From Actinostola sp. cb2023 (Eukaryota; Cnidaria; Anthozoa; Actiniaria; Actinostolidae), in contig JAUJYZ010001445.1 in the NCBI GenBank assembly GCA_033675265.1, forward strand, positions 84,787 to 148,786: a stretch of DNA of 64,000 nucleotides, given 5' to 3'. The notes under the pieces are model-generated. The model was not told where the DNA came from. It was given only the letters and a program-made list of their open reading frames with translations, and searched no databases. Position numbers and translations under genes: made by a program. This document shows positions 1 to 11,066 of the stretch, piece after piece (the stretch's first letter is position 1; the number at the start of each line of letters is the position of its first letter).

Positions 1-980
1 CAAGAATCAGACATATTCGGAAATATGTGGCAAGAGTCGAAATATCGATTTCGCTCATATTTTAGACATAGGTAGGCCTTAATGTAAAACAAACCACTAT
101 ATAGTTTGTTTAGCGAAACATGGCTTTGTTTTCGTGAAAAATGACAAAAATAGTTCTCGCCTCAATTTGACCCTTTGCCGGCCGATAATTTATGTCAACT
201 TTAAGAGCGTCTCACGTCAAAACTATATAATCTAGAACTAATTGATCTACCTGTGACTGAGTGATATCTTAAATTTTACTTGGTGGAGTTTTGGTGATTT
301 TTATCGAAGGTTTCGAATTTTTCTAAATTTATTTCGGAAGCATATATTTTATTACAATAAAAGTAGGGTAAAAACAAAATATAAATTTTCCATGTGCTAC
401 GCAAAATTATTGTCCCAAAACAAGATATTGTAAAGTTGAGATGATGTGCTGTTAGGATCCTTGAAAATTTGGTTGGGGAAATCCATTTACGTGATGCTTC
501 AGAGCTTCAAATTTTCGAGAAATTTACCTAAATTACCTGTCGGCGAGATCAAGCGATTTGCATATTGTACACTTGATTTGCATACACGGTTTAATATTCA
601 CCTTTCGTCAAGAAAATATGCTTTCTAAAACAACTGAAAAGTTCCAAGGAAACATCTAGGAAAAATAAGGATCCATATCCTTAATCGTGAAAGAACTGTG
701 CGGAAACTATCTGTAATCTCCCGATGCAACTTGCTGGTAATACCTTAATTGAATGTAATCAAACTTGTAATCATCACAATAATGTAGACCGACGTTGGTT
801 GATATGAATTTGTACTGGCCAAAGTGAGACTTCGTTGGCATATTCTCTTCATTTCAGTTCATGAAAACCATGACGAAAATAGGACTACGATCACCTGGTA
901 CTAATTAGAGACCGCAATGTAGTTGCATGGAAGCGCAATAATTTTTTAAATTTTAAAAATATCGTTGTATATTTTAGAGT
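1..980. other. No gene seen; AT-rich non-coding
   Basis: I see no splice-bounded exon, known domain or clear repeat here. The short open frames have no coding character. An intron or regulatory sequence would not be visible to me. Confidence 0.5.
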
Positions 981-981
981 T

Positions 982-1179
982 GTTTTCGTATGAGTGGGAA
1001 GTAGATACGGTACGGTTCGTGCCGTGCGGTGGACCGTATCGCGCGATCATCATGCCGTATCAAAGCGTTCTGATTGGTTGAGCAATGATTTTGCGCGCTG
1101 TGATTGGTTGAATACAATATCTTCGATTCCGTACCGTGACCGTAACTCCGTGCCGTAGGTTTCCCACTCATACGAAAAC
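982..1179. mobile_element. Short TIR element (MITE), family A, copy 1
   Basis: The 19-base terminal repeats gttttcgtatgagtgggaa (982-1000) and its reverse complement (1161-1179) bound a compact GC-richer interior. The interior includes 'ctgattggttga' and 'gtgattggttga' and subterminal 'tacggtacgg'/'ccgtaccgtgaccg' blocks that also pair. There is no coding capacity. A second copy lies at 15,951-16,159 with its interior in the opposite order, so this is a dispersed non-autonomous DNA transposon family. Superfamily is not decided because no clean target duplication is visible here. Confidence 0.8.
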
Positions 1180-2666
1180 GACGCTATACGATATGTTTTA
1201 GCTAACATTATAATAATCTAATATCTATAACCTTTAAAGATCTTTAACATGATTTCTTCCTACCCAAGAGGACTAAGTAGTTTTATGGGCGTGGCACTTT
1301 TAAAATCTTACAGGGTGTACTACTCTACCTAAAGATAATTGTTTTCGTGAAATATTCGCTCGTATTCCATAGAAAACCATGGAATAACCAATCATTACAA
1401 TACAATAGTTTATTTAAACACGTGTCGTCCAAGAGCGCGAAACTCGTTCAAAATACGAACGTGCATGAAAGCTATGACCAAAAGGAATTCTGGGAAATTA
1501 AAACTCTCAAATAACACTGTCAAATCATCGACCTTTTTATCCAGACTTGTAGGATCTTAGTTAAATAGCTCATATACCTTCAAAACTACGAGAACATTGA
1601 ATATATCTGCATGTAATGTGGCTCATGAACTGATTTCCCATCCATCCTTGCGGTCTTAGCTTCTATGTTGGTGTTGTGTTAAGCTTTTTATTTCTACGTA
1701 GTATCAGCCTTTCTTGAATTTCATGTTTGCCATATGTATAGCTGATTAGATCTTTTACAGATCCTACGTATACCTACAGCATTTTCGTTCACGGTTCCCT
1801 CTTTCAAGTTTAGCTTCTATGATTGATGATTTTCAACCCGACAACGATTATGCAAAAATAAGAAGGTTCAAATGCGCATGTATTGCTAACTCGTTCCTTT
1901 GAACATTAAAACTAAAATTTCTTTTTTGTGATAATGAGTTTTTCTGACACCGTTTGCAGTATAACCTGAATTGCTTGGTTTCACACTGCCCTCAATGTGC
2001 TACCATGCAGAGAGTATAAAAAAAATAAAAATAAAAAATAAAAAAAAATAAAAAAAAATTATTGAAAAGTTGCAATTCAGTTGACGAAAGTTCCTCACGA
2101 GACCGGAAGTGACGTCTAATGAAATCAAGCAATACGACAAGTGTATGCAATATCCAACATCCACTTCACTGATTTACTCAGTAGTTTCCCGCGCACGAAT
2201 TTTTTAATTTGTTACTCCATTTTCACTAAGCAAACTGCCATTTCATAGTATATTCATATATTTATAGATTAAATGTATCGAAGAAGAAGAGACGCAGGCA
2301 ACCTCTGACTGTTCCAAATAATATATTAACGTTTCGTTTCGTTTTTCATATATTTATATATATATTTTAATTTATAGTTTTCTAAGTTTCTTTTTTCTTT
2401 TTTACATTTTGTATTAGTATCGTATAGAGTACTAAAGTGTGACGTCACGAAACAATTAATTTTGATTAAATAAATGTTTGATTTCCAGTTCAGATAGAAT
2501 ATCATGAAAGAAGTTCACACACCAATTTTTATGACAATCGGTTAAATAGCGGTCAAGATATGGCCAGTTGAATATATAATTTGCCTTAACAAATCACTGT
2601 ATTTTCGGCTCCGTTCTTAACTTTAGCAAAATTTATTTTTTATGACGTCATGACTTTAGTATTCTA
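1180..2666. other. No gene seen; AT-rich non-coding
   Basis: I recognise no gene in this stretch. It holds an A-rich simple stretch around 2018-2058 and scattered short inverted motifs. There is no convincing ORF or splice-bounded exon. Confidence 0.5.
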
Positions 2667-2714
2667 TTGTAAAGCGCTTTAGAATATTTTAATAGTTAAG
2701 GTGCTATATAAATG

Positions 2715-2745
<31 letters not shown>
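2667..2745 (+). repeat. LINE/SINE-type 3' tail ending in (ATT)n
   Basis: The block 'ttgtaaagcgctttagaat' ... 'ggtgctatataaatg' followed by (ATT)8-9 is the shared 3' tail found in many invertebrate and vertebrate L2/CR1-dependent retroposons. Related tails occur at 24,030-24,110 (+) and 29,137-29,205 (-). Only the tail is recognisable, so the parent element is inferred. Confidence 0.55.
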
Positions 2746-3414
2746 ACAGAACCTAAGAATTTATTAAGAATATATGCATGCTTTTGCATATCATGTAAAC
2801 GTTGCAATGGTATTTGGCAGCTTACCTCAGTAGTATCGCTACAGCAGGACAGACTTCAGTTCGGGTACGTCGAGTTTGGCCTTCAGCTTGTTTAATTAGT
2901 CTTGCTACGTACACCCATTTTATACTCTTTTGAAACCAAACCATCAATGGTACCAGACTATACTCGTGCATAAAACTGGACAATAGCTTATATATTAAGC
3001 TTAAAAGCTTCCTGGATTTGTCGGCTTACGCAAAAGAGCGGGAACAGGAGCCACAATATAACTGAAGCTTCGCTTTAATTATAAAGCGCTATTGGACTAC
3101 CGGAAATAGCGCTAAATATAAATAAACTAGACGCTATTCTAGCGTGAAGTCGGGCTTCTAACTGAAATGTAGCCTATTTGAACTAAATATAGATATCTTA
3201 GTGCGATCGTTGCGTGACTCGGCCCGAGTTCTACGGTAGAAGTTCCTTTCCTTGCAATTTCAGTCACTGATTTTGCAAACTCAGCGAATCATGAATGACA
3301 ATGACATAGTTTATTTAGTACCATAAATATATCCATACAAATACAAATAGCGTATACATAAACTAGACATTGTCCGGCGAAAACCTCACAACTGTTCTCT
3401 TCACTGCATGCGTG
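2746..3414. other. No gene seen
   Basis: Non-coding. A degenerate second 'taaagcgctattgg...agcgctaaatataaataa' tail-like motif lies near 3080-3125. Nothing else is supported. Confidence 0.4.
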
Positions 3415-3734
3415 TCTCTACTAGTTTAACCACTAGTCCCTATCAGTCTCTACTAGTTTAACCACTAGTCCCTATCAGTCTCTACTAGTTTAACCGCTAG
3501 TCCCTATCAGTCTCTACTAGTTTAACCACTAGTCCCTATCAGTCTCTACTAGTTTAACCACTAGTCCCTATCAGTCCCTATCAGTCTCTACTGACTAGTT
3601 TAACCACTAGTCCCTATCAGTCTCTACTAGTTTAACCGCTAGTCCCTATCAGTCTCTAATAGTGTAACCACTAGTCCCTAGTATCAGTCCCTATCAGTCT
3701 CTACTAGTTTAACCACTAGTCCCTATCAGTCTCG
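3415..3734. repeat. 32-bp satellite array
   Basis: About ten tandem copies of a 32-bp unit containing 'ctctactagtttaaccact' and 'agtccctatcag'. Copies differ by single bases and a few partial duplications (for example around 3570-3600 and 3675-3700). Each unit contains the small palindrome actagt twice. Confidence 0.9.
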
Positions 3735-4084
3735 CTCTATTAGTTGAACGGCCGAGATTGCCGTTTCTAAAGCTGAAAACATAACTGTAAAATCGTTTCA
3801 GGTCGAAATCGTCAAAAAAGAAGAGCATGGTATATTCTATATTGGAGACAGCTACATTGCTCTACATACCTACAAGCATCCTGTAACTGAGGTACGTAAA
3901 GTATGTATTTCTGTCTATCAGTCTGGTGTGGTGCTGTGAAAGAGCTCAACACTTGTGGGACCTATCCAAGGTTAAACCCGCCATTTTGTAAGGGGTGCAA
4001 ACACTGCTAATTTTAGTCAAAACATGATCACTTTGAAGTCCAATAACTCCAATCGACTTTGTTGGATTTTCGATTTGTAAGTTG

Positions 4085-4151
4085 CTTTAAAAAAAAAAAA
4101 AAAAAAAAAAAAAAGTTGCTTTAAAAAAAAAAAAAAAAAAAAAAAAAGTTG

Positions 4152-4183
<32 letters not shown>

Positions 4184-4216
4184 TTGCTTTAAAAAAAAAA
4201 AAAAAAAAAAAATAAG
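4085..4216. repeat. Tandem 'aagttgcttt + poly(A)' units
   Basis: Four to five tandem units of 'aagttgcttt' followed by 20-28 A residues. The open frame on the minus strand here is only a poly-Phe translation of this repeat. Confidence 0.9.
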
Positions 4217-4220
4217 TTGC

Positions 4221-5035
4221 TTTAAAGGCCCAGCTTAGACCGTGATGCTTAGCGCGCATGATAATCAAGTTAGCCATTTTTGTGATGCTGAAAATTCATC
4301 AAGTGAGGTTTACAATCCGTCTGCATCGGCCTTTGAGAATTATTTTATTCAGTTAAAGTTAATTACTAGTATTCGTTTATGAGCAAGGGAAGTTTTTAGC
4401 CCTTTATTTTGTATTTTTAAGTCAGTTGGGAATTTATTTCGATTTTCATGTCAAAGCCGGTCCGCGGATGATCTCAACTACCAGGTGATTGCGAGTAATT
4501 TGTCTTCGTTCTTCAGTTATCGATCTGTGCAACGAACGAAAACGAAACTTGGGCTTCAAGGACAGAACTGAAACAGTATTTTAGCTGAATTTCTACTACA
4601 CAAAACTTCATGCAGTAACAGAAGACACCGAAACTCGAGGCAAAGCGAAGTACTACTAGCCGAAGGTACACATTGGTCATTGCATCAGCACTTGATCGCT
4701 TCATTTTCAATATCCTTAGTACAAAGAAACATTGCGCTAGTGTTTTACTGATGATAATAAAAGCTAATTATACAAGAAAATTGAGTAATTGGTGTCGAAG
4801 AAGAATACTTTATACCGTACCTCACCGTGAGTCTGTGACTAAAATCACTCTCGAGTCGAGTGTGTTCACACTTTCTTCTACCAGAAAGGAATCGTAAAAA
4901 TTAAAAATTGCCGTTTTTTTCGCCTCTAGGAATACTTTGCTTAGATTCCGGCTGGTCACTTGTTTCCACTATCAAACCGATTCAAAACAAAAATAGAAGC
5001 GCGTAAAGCATCACGGTCTAAGCTGGGCCTTTAAA
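4221..5035. mobile_element. TIR element nested in the outer fold-back
   Basis: Terminal inverted repeats 'tttaaaggcccagcttagac' (from 4221) and its reverse complement (ending 5035) extend about 35 bp with few mismatches. The interior has no convincing transposase, so it is a non-autonomous element. Confidence 0.75.
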
Positions 5036-5164
5036 TTAATATTATCTAAAATATTGTTGTGACTGAAAATCAGACATTTAAACTATATCTACAGCTATTT
5101 CAAATCTGCCCTTAGTTCTTCTAATTTTAAATTAATAAGCATATTCGTACGTATGTTTTAATAA

Positions 5165-5331
5165 GCCTGTTCAGAGTTTAAGAATAATGTTCAGTGCGCA
5201 AGCGATTTTATCCCGATTATATCACCTTTCTTTTGTTGACGTTTGTGTGATTTTTAAATAACTAAAGAAGGTGATATAATCGGGATAAAATCGCATGCGC
5301 ACTGAACCTTATTCTTTAACTCTGAACTGGC
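5165..5331. mobile_element. Fold-back MITE
   Basis: 'gcctgttcagagtttaagaa' pairs with the reverse complement ending at 5331, and the arms continue through 'gattttatcccgattatatc' to a central loop near 5240. Almost the whole element forms a hairpin. Confidence 0.8.
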
Positions 5332-5784
5332 TTTAGTTATTGAACATAACAACCTGATTTACTGCAGTGACTGCAGCTGTGGCCTTCGCTTTGCCACCAT
5401 ATTTATAGACAGCAATCACAGAGTATATACCTTTTAAAAGAAATATAGATTTTGAAAAGCCGAAAAGATCAAACGGAGTTATAACAGCTCAAAGTGATCA
5501 TGTTTTAACTAGAAATTAGCCGTGTTTGCACCCCCTACAATATGGGACCTACAATATGCCGGGATTAACCTTGGATTGGTCTATTGCGCGTGCGCCAACG
5601 TGATTATTAATTATAATCATTATCATCACGTGACTAACATGCCATTGTTGTATTTGGCAGATCATGGACTATGATTTTTTTTTTTTGGATTGGAAAAAAC
5701 TCAACACAAGATGAATACGGGACGGCGGCATACAAGACAGTCGAACTTGATACTTTAGTAAGTATTGGAACATGACACATGCTT

Positions 5785-6357
5785 AAAGTGCCTATCACCC
5801 CCAACACCCCTGTGAGATTGTTTCAAAAATATATTCAATATAAGCTGAATAGTTGGTTGGTTCAATATTTTGTGATTTGAACTTTGCGCTTATGAGTTAT
5901 AGAGGTTTGAAATCTCAATATGCAAATTTGATGACGTCAACCCAGGAATTTGCCATAACTTATTTAGACTTTTTCAAGAAGAGATTACTTTTTGAAATGG
6001 GCAAAAAAGTTATAAAATCATTTATAAAGACTGTGAAAATATTCTGTAAGTTTACCAATGTCAATGACCAGCACAAGGGCGTTTTTGTATAATAAATGAA
6101 GCCTGGGTAGACGTAGTCTCCCTCGCATCCGTCTTTAGTTCCGTCACGCAATGCTCTCGGCCCCGAGAGCGTTGCGTGACGGAACTAAAGACGGATGCGA
6201 GGGAGACTAGGGTAGACGTCATCAAATTTCAAACCTCTATAACTCATAAACGCAAGGTTCAAATCACAAACTACTGAACCCACCACTATTCGAATTCAGT
6301 TTATACTTAGCTGCTTTTTAAAACAATCTCACAGGGGTGATAGGCACTTTAACCAAT
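5785..6357. mobile_element. Fold-back element with a central near-perfect palindrome
   Basis: Outer arms (about 5785-5945 and 6210-6357) share 'gagttatagaggtttgaaat' and 'atcaccc'/'gggtgat' ends in inverted orientation. The centre (6115-6208) is a separate, nearly perfect 94-bp palindrome. The outer arms resemble those of 15,357-15,778, which share 'agtattttgtgatttgagc'-type sequence, so both belong to one family. Confidence 0.8.
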
Positions 6358-6494
6358 GCCATGCATTTATTAAGATAATCAAAATGAAACAGCAAAAGTA
6401 GTCGATAAATAATTATTAATGAGAATCCGTTCTTAAACCAGAAATGTTCAAGTATTATTATGACTATTAGCTAGCCCTCAGTATTTCTGTAATT

Positions 6495-6921
6495 AAAGGG
6501 GGACTAGTACGTAGATCGTTCAAAATTTGATTTTGCTGAAACTTCACTGAACTAATCTCAAAGACCCATACAATCACTGGTTATTTTTTTTCTCAAAAAT
6601 TCCAATGGAAGTAATACATTCTTATGAATATTTAGAGGTGTTAGTGACGTCACGTACTCAACCCAAACAATCATCACGGCTTCGCTCCATACATTTCTTC
6701 ATGTTTAAATCACAAAATACAAATAAATGTATGGAGCTGAGTTTGGGTTGAGTAAGTGACGTCACTGACACCTCTAAAGATTCATAAAAATGTATTACTT
6801 CCCTTTGGAATTTTTGAGAAAAAAATTAACCAGTGATTGTATGGGTCTTTGAGATTATTTCAGTGAAGTTTCAGCTAAATCAAATTTTGAACGATTTACG
6901 TACTATAGCTAGTCCCCCTTT
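6495..6921. mobile_element. Fold-back element with aaagggggactag ends
   Basis: The ends 'aaagggggactag' (6495) and 'ctagtcccccttt' (ending 6921) are inverted. The arms continue through 'gattgtatgggtctttgaga' and 'gtgacgtcac' blocks to a loop near 6700. No ORF. Confidence 0.8.
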
Positions 6922-7484
6922 AATATTTGTATTTATTTTATTTGTTTCTACATATATTGTGAAACATACACACATGTCGAGCCGCGGCCGCATAGCATGC
7001 ACACTGTGATGACTATTTCGACCAATCACAAGCGAGGGAAATATATCCCATCCAAACCACTAACTGTGTCTGTCAATCTCAAACGAATTTATACCAGACT
7101 GTTGATTAAATGCAATACTATTTTTTTTAACTGAACATTTGTGAAAAAACGCCGGCGTTATTCCAGTTGTAAACCCACAAAGCTATAGAAACGGGATTTG
7201 AAAACACAAAATTCACATTAAATAATTTCGGTAAATTTGTGGACGGTGGATGAACGGATCGTTTTCATCAGCAAGTGACTGAATCACGCTCGTAGCAAAA
7301 CTGATGTGTCAGGTTATTTGGTTTATGTAGCATACATACCAAGACTGTGACGGAACTGTGAGTGCAGACCGATTGCTGCGAGCCCTTAGCGAGCAAGAAC
7401 GAGAGTTTTAACGGCGTATTTATATTTCTCGTGATTCTGTGGATTTCGTGGGCTGTCGATGATTTTTCTGTGCAGATAATGACT
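6922..7484. other. No gene seen
   Basis: Non-coding sequence between a fold-back element and the minisatellite. It includes 'gagccgcggccgc' (a NotI-like GC island of a few bases) near 6979. No exon is supported. Confidence 0.4.
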
Positions 7485-8140
7485 GCCTGTGATGATGATA
7501 ACTTGTTGTGATGATGATAACTGGTTATGATGATGATAACTGGTTGTGATGATGTTGACTGGTTGTGATGACGAATGCCTGTGATGATGCTGACTGCCTG
7601 TGATGATGATAACTTGTTGTGATGATGATAACTGGTCATGATGATGATGACTGTTTGTGATGATGATGACTGTTTGTGATGATGATGACTGATTGTGATG
7701 ACGAATGCCTGTGATGATCATGACTGCCTGTGATAATGATAACCGGTTTTGATGATAACTGGTTGTGATGATGACTGGTTGTGATGACGAATGCCTGTGA
7801 TGATGATGACTACCTGTGATGATGATAACTTGTTGTGATGATGATCACTGGTTATGATGATGATGACTGTTTGTGATGATGATGACTGGTTGCGATGACG
7901 AATGCCTGTGATGATGATAACTTGTTGTGATGATGATAACTGGTTGTGATGATAATGACTGGTTGTGATGACGAATGCCTGTGATGATGATGGCTGCCTG
8001 TGGTTATGATAACTGGTTATGATGATGATGACTGTTTGTGATGATGATGACTGTTTGTGATGATGATGACTGGATGTGATGACGAATGCCTGTGATGATG
8101 ATGACGACTGCCTGTGATGATGATAACTGGTTGTGATGAT
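7485..8140. repeat. tgatgatgataactggttg minisatellite
   Basis: Degenerate tandem array of units such as 'gtgatgatgataactggttg', 'gtgatgacgaatgcct' and 'gtgatgatgatgactgttt'. Its units keep all minus-strand frames open and create the long His/Ser-rich frames seen there, which I do not regard as genes. The array ends about 130 bp beyond the stop codon of the toxin-like gene, in its 3' flank. Confidence 0.9.
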
Positions 8141-8202
8141 GCAAGCCAATATTTATGAGATCCAAATAATCCAGAGGCGTAAGCTTTAGAATTGACAGGC
8201 AT

Positions 8203-8223
8203 TTTATTTTATTACATTTTATT
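8203..8223 (-). terminator. Candidate polyadenylation signals of the toxin-like gene
   Basis: Three AATAAA hexamers on the minus strand (plus-strand tttatt at 8203-8208, 8208-8213 and 8218-8223) lie 45-65 bp downstream of the stop at 8267. Position and multiplicity suit the 3' end of the transcript. Inferred only from the motif. Confidence 0.5.
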
Positions 8224-8266
8224 CGGCAATATTAAAATTGGAATATGGTTCTTTGACAGCTTTTCA

Positions 8267-8929
8267 TCATTCATAGCAGCATGCCTGAGGCCAAATACCG
8301 CCGCACCACGTCCATCCACTGCCACAGCCAATAAAATGGAACATAGTTGCACTGATGCTGCCATAACTTTTATTACACCTACAAGTCATGCGTTTGGCTA
8401 GGGGTTCCACTAAACATAAAAAAACATAATGATTATAAGAAAAACATGATAGCATGTCAACTGCGCACGGTTTTTGTTCCTCAAATTTACTCTACAAATC
8501 AACCATGCACCAATAATGTTTGCAGTCTTTAGAATATATAGTCACTGTATCACTACAAGAACGTGTACATGAATATGCGAGTAACACATTAAATACGATT
8601 TATTAGAGTGTTTCGCTAATCCCGTGAAAAAAATATGTTTACTTAATAAGTAACAGTCCACACAGAACAAAAGAAAAAAAATTAATTAGTGTCTACTATG
8701 CGTACTATTAGTTGTACTATTCTTTCACGGGCAAAGTAAAATCACTCCAAACAAGTGTGTTGTTATAACCAGCGTCCTTTTCTACCGAAACTTCGTGTTT
8801 AATTTAAAAGAGCATGAATTCGAGTGTTGTGAAATAGAATACTTTAAACTTACCTTCTCGTTCAAGATACATTCCTGAAGCAAGAGCAAGGACAGTTAGT
8901 CCAATCAGTAGAATGACAAGACGGTTCAT
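8267..8929 (-). CDS. Secreted six-cysteine peptide, sea-anemone defensin-like toxin family
   Basis: Two coding exons. Exon 8929-8854 starts with ATG, encodes a hydrophobic signal peptide of about 18 residues and ends in phase 1 at a consensus GTAAGT donor. Exon 8409-8267 follows a T-rich acceptor, enters in the matching phase and ends at TGA. The predicted precursor is 72 residues. A Lys-Arg pair lies a few residues into the second exon and would release a mature peptide of 40 residues. Its six cysteines are spaced C-x-C-x16-C-x6-C-x7-CC, the order seen in anemone sodium-channel, BDS and APETx-type toxins, which act on ion channels after secretion from nematocytes or gland cells. A T-rich acceptor just before the ATG (exon start 8945) suggests an upstream non-coding exon, as in known toxin genes. 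No break is seen. The family is inferred from the cysteine frame and precursor layout; target and activity are unknown. A defensin-like immune peptide is the alternative. Confidence 0.8.
8618..8735. mobile_element. Small fold-back in the toxin-gene intron
   Basis: 'cccgtgaaa' near 8618 and 'tttcacggg' near 8732 are inverted ends around an A/T-rich centre. A related sequence with 'ctattgttttctattgttt' and 'agtgctatttatcactaaat' lies at 8985-9080 and again in the fold-back at 47,053-47,203. Non-coding. Confidence 0.5.
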
Positions 8930-9080
8930 GGTTCTCGCAATTTTCCTAAAAAAAATTAACAAAACAAAAGCCAAGAGTACAATTTAAAAGCGTCCAACAT
9001 AAATAGTACTAAAGTGTTAAATTATGCTAATTCTATTGTTTTCTATTGTTTATTAGTGCTATTTATCACTAAATAGTGCA

Positions 9081-9660
9081 AAGTAGTATTGCATGCTTTT
9101 AGTGTCTGTACTCCTACTACCATTCTCTTTGTCCAACCATTGGTCTCTGGTCGTCCTAGACAATGTCAGTCAGAGAGAATCAACACGGTAGAGTTTGTAT
9201 TTTAAAAGAGTCTCTGTCTGTAAAGATGGACAATCGCAATCAGTAGAGAAAAAAACGAATATTTTATTTGATATTTCACGAAAAAATTTCCTTGGAAACT
9301 AGTCTTGAAAATAGTAGACATTAAAATCACCAGGTTTGAAAGACTGTCCTTTAGACGAATGTATTTTTATTTGGAGAAGCAAATTAGAATATTCTAAACT
9401 TGCAATTATCACTAAAACAAGAACCAGTAATAGAAAATTATATTCTTGGAGTTCACATTACGTCATAGTCGCCATGTTGGTTCTCAAATACAAAGTATTC
9501 CTCATTAGCGCACTTCTCTTGTTGGTTCATCCAACATGGCGGCTGCAGCTTTGTTATTTATTTCTCAAGAGATTCTCGGGCACGTGGTTGAACAGCAAGA
9601 ATGTGTTTAGAATATCTTGATGTTTTGAATGAAAAGTTTCAAAGTTGAACGCAGTTAATT
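9081..9660. other. Non-coding upstream region of the toxin-like gene
   Basis: It should contain the untranslated first exon and promoter of the toxin-like gene, but I cannot place them. No other exon is supported. Confidence 0.35.
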
Positions 9661-9664
9661 AAGC

Positions 9665-10146
9665 ATGAAAGAAGAACAAGAAGAACAAGAAGAACAAGAA
9701 GAACAAGAAGAACAAGAAGAACAAGAAGAACAAGAAGAACAAGAAGAACAAGAAGAACAAGAAGAACAAGAAGAAGAACAAGAACAAGAACAAGAAGAAC
9801 AAGAAGAACAAGAAGAACAAGAAGAACAAGAAGAACAAGAAGAACAAGAAGAACAAGAAGAACAAGAAGAACAAGAAGAACAAGAAGAACAAGAAGAACA
9901 AGAAGAACAAGAAGAACAAGAAGAAACAAGAAGAACAAGAAGAACAAGAAGAACAAGAAGAACAAGAAGAACGAGAAGAACAAGAAGAACAAGAAGAACA
10001 AGAAGAACAAGAAGAACAAGAAGAACAAGAAGAACAAGAAGAACAAGAAGAACGAGAAGAACGAGAAAAACGAGAAGAACAAGAAACTTTCAAGAAGAAC
10101 AAGAAGAACAAGAAGAACAAGAAGAACAAGAAGAACAAGAAGAAGA
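9665..10146. repeat. (GAAGAACAA)n array
   Basis: Nearly pure 9-bp tandem repeat (aag-aac-aag), with one extra base near 9925 that shifts the frame and rare g-for-a changes. All strands stay open, giving Glu-Gln or poly-Leu/Phe frames of up to 195 codons. These are repeat artefacts. A second shorter array of the same type lies at 10,343-10,445. Confidence 0.95.
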
Positions 10147-10342
10147 CTTCCAGAAGCGTGTAGTTTGGGATTTATTGCGATTTTTTCGTTTGCGGACCGA
10201 CATGACATGAAATATGCCAAAAACACAACCTAAGAATTTTCTATTCGCATGATGGGACAAATCCCGGTTTTTACAATTGTGGATATCAGGTGTGGGAAGT
10301 AAAACTTTCTAAACATAATATCTTTAGTCGGCGCTCCAAGAA

Positions 10343-10445
10343 TATGAACGAGAAGAACGAGAAAAACGAGAAGAACAAGAAGAACAAGAAGAACAAGAAG
10401 AACAAGAAGAACAAGAAGAACAAGAAAAACAATAACAACAAGAAG
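10343..10445. repeat. Second (GAAGAACAA)-type array
   Basis: Same 9-bp composition as the array 200 bp upstream, with more g/a variants. It probably arose from the same expansion. Confidence 0.85.
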
Positions 10446-10699
10446 AACGAGAAGCTAAGAACAATAATATTATCACAACTACAAGAAGACACATTGATGA
10501 CGGCAAGCTGGTATACTAACCTTAGACAAAAGATAGACGTGTTTGAATTCCTCTCTTGAACTGAACAATCTTGAAGAATAAGAGAGAAGTCCACGGTGCC
10601 AGCAATATACATAGTCACAAACCGTATTTGTCGCAATATGATTGGTTGAATAATTGCTTACTTACATAAATTTGATTGGTTGTTAATTGAGTAAGAAGT

Positions 10700-10875
10700 A
10701 ATAACCTCACGTTAAAACACACATCAACCACTACAGAAAAATCGATCTGAGCCCCAGTTGGGAAACGAACCCACGACCTGCCGATTTTCTAGATGGTGGG
10801 TAGTGGGTTCGTGTCCCACCTGGGGCTCATATTTTTCTGTAGTGGTTGATGTGAGTTTTAACGTGGGGTTATCGC
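10700..10875. mobile_element. Fold-back with tRNA T-arm-like cores in both arms
   Basis: Outer arms ('acgttaaaacacacatcaac' and its complement near 10,860) enclose inner arms that start at 'ctgagccccag' and 'ctggggctcat'. Each inner arm contains a T-arm/B-box-like segment ('gtgggttcgtgtcccac' on plus; 'gtgggttcgtttcccaac' on minus). No acceptable A box or complete cloverleaf is seen, so this is not called as a tRNA gene. Confidence 0.65.
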
Positions 10876-11066
10876 TTCTTATTCATTAAAATGTATAATT
10901 TACCATTTTGTTATTTGAGCAATTACAGGTCTGTCAGTCAGTATTAATTGAACGGCTTATAGTCTTTTCTTTGCCAATAAAATTAACGGTTTTGGAAAAG
11001 CTGTTAATTTACAAAATGTATATGTTAGATCGAATTAGTAAAAAAAATGTCGATTCTTTACGTATA

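Larger units (their letters stand above)
3960..5582. mobile_element. Outer fold-back element with nested insertions
   Basis: Sequence around 3963-4080 ('atccaaggttaaacccgcc', 'gggtgcaaacac', 'aaacatgatcactttga') recurs as its reverse complement at about 5455-5582. The arms bound a region holding at least two further inverted-repeat elements (4221-5035 and 5165-5331). A fold-back with related 'aagtgatccagatttct' arms occurs at 34,240-34,890. No coding sequence. Confidence 0.7.

Noticed and set aside
7268..8202. His/Ser-rich frames of 61-143 codons
   Set aside because: Open only because of the tgatgatgataac minisatellite; frames overlap each other and change at every unit variant.
9639..10226. 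195-, 181- and 159-codon frames of Leu/Val, Glu/Gln and Phe/Leu
   Set aside because: Pure translation of the GAAGAACAA microsatellite on several frames of both strands; no start context or domain.
10741..10822. tRNA gene call on the T-arm-like sequence
   Set aside because: There is a B-box-like loop and a long terminal stem, but no A box, D arm or anticodon arm of normal size.
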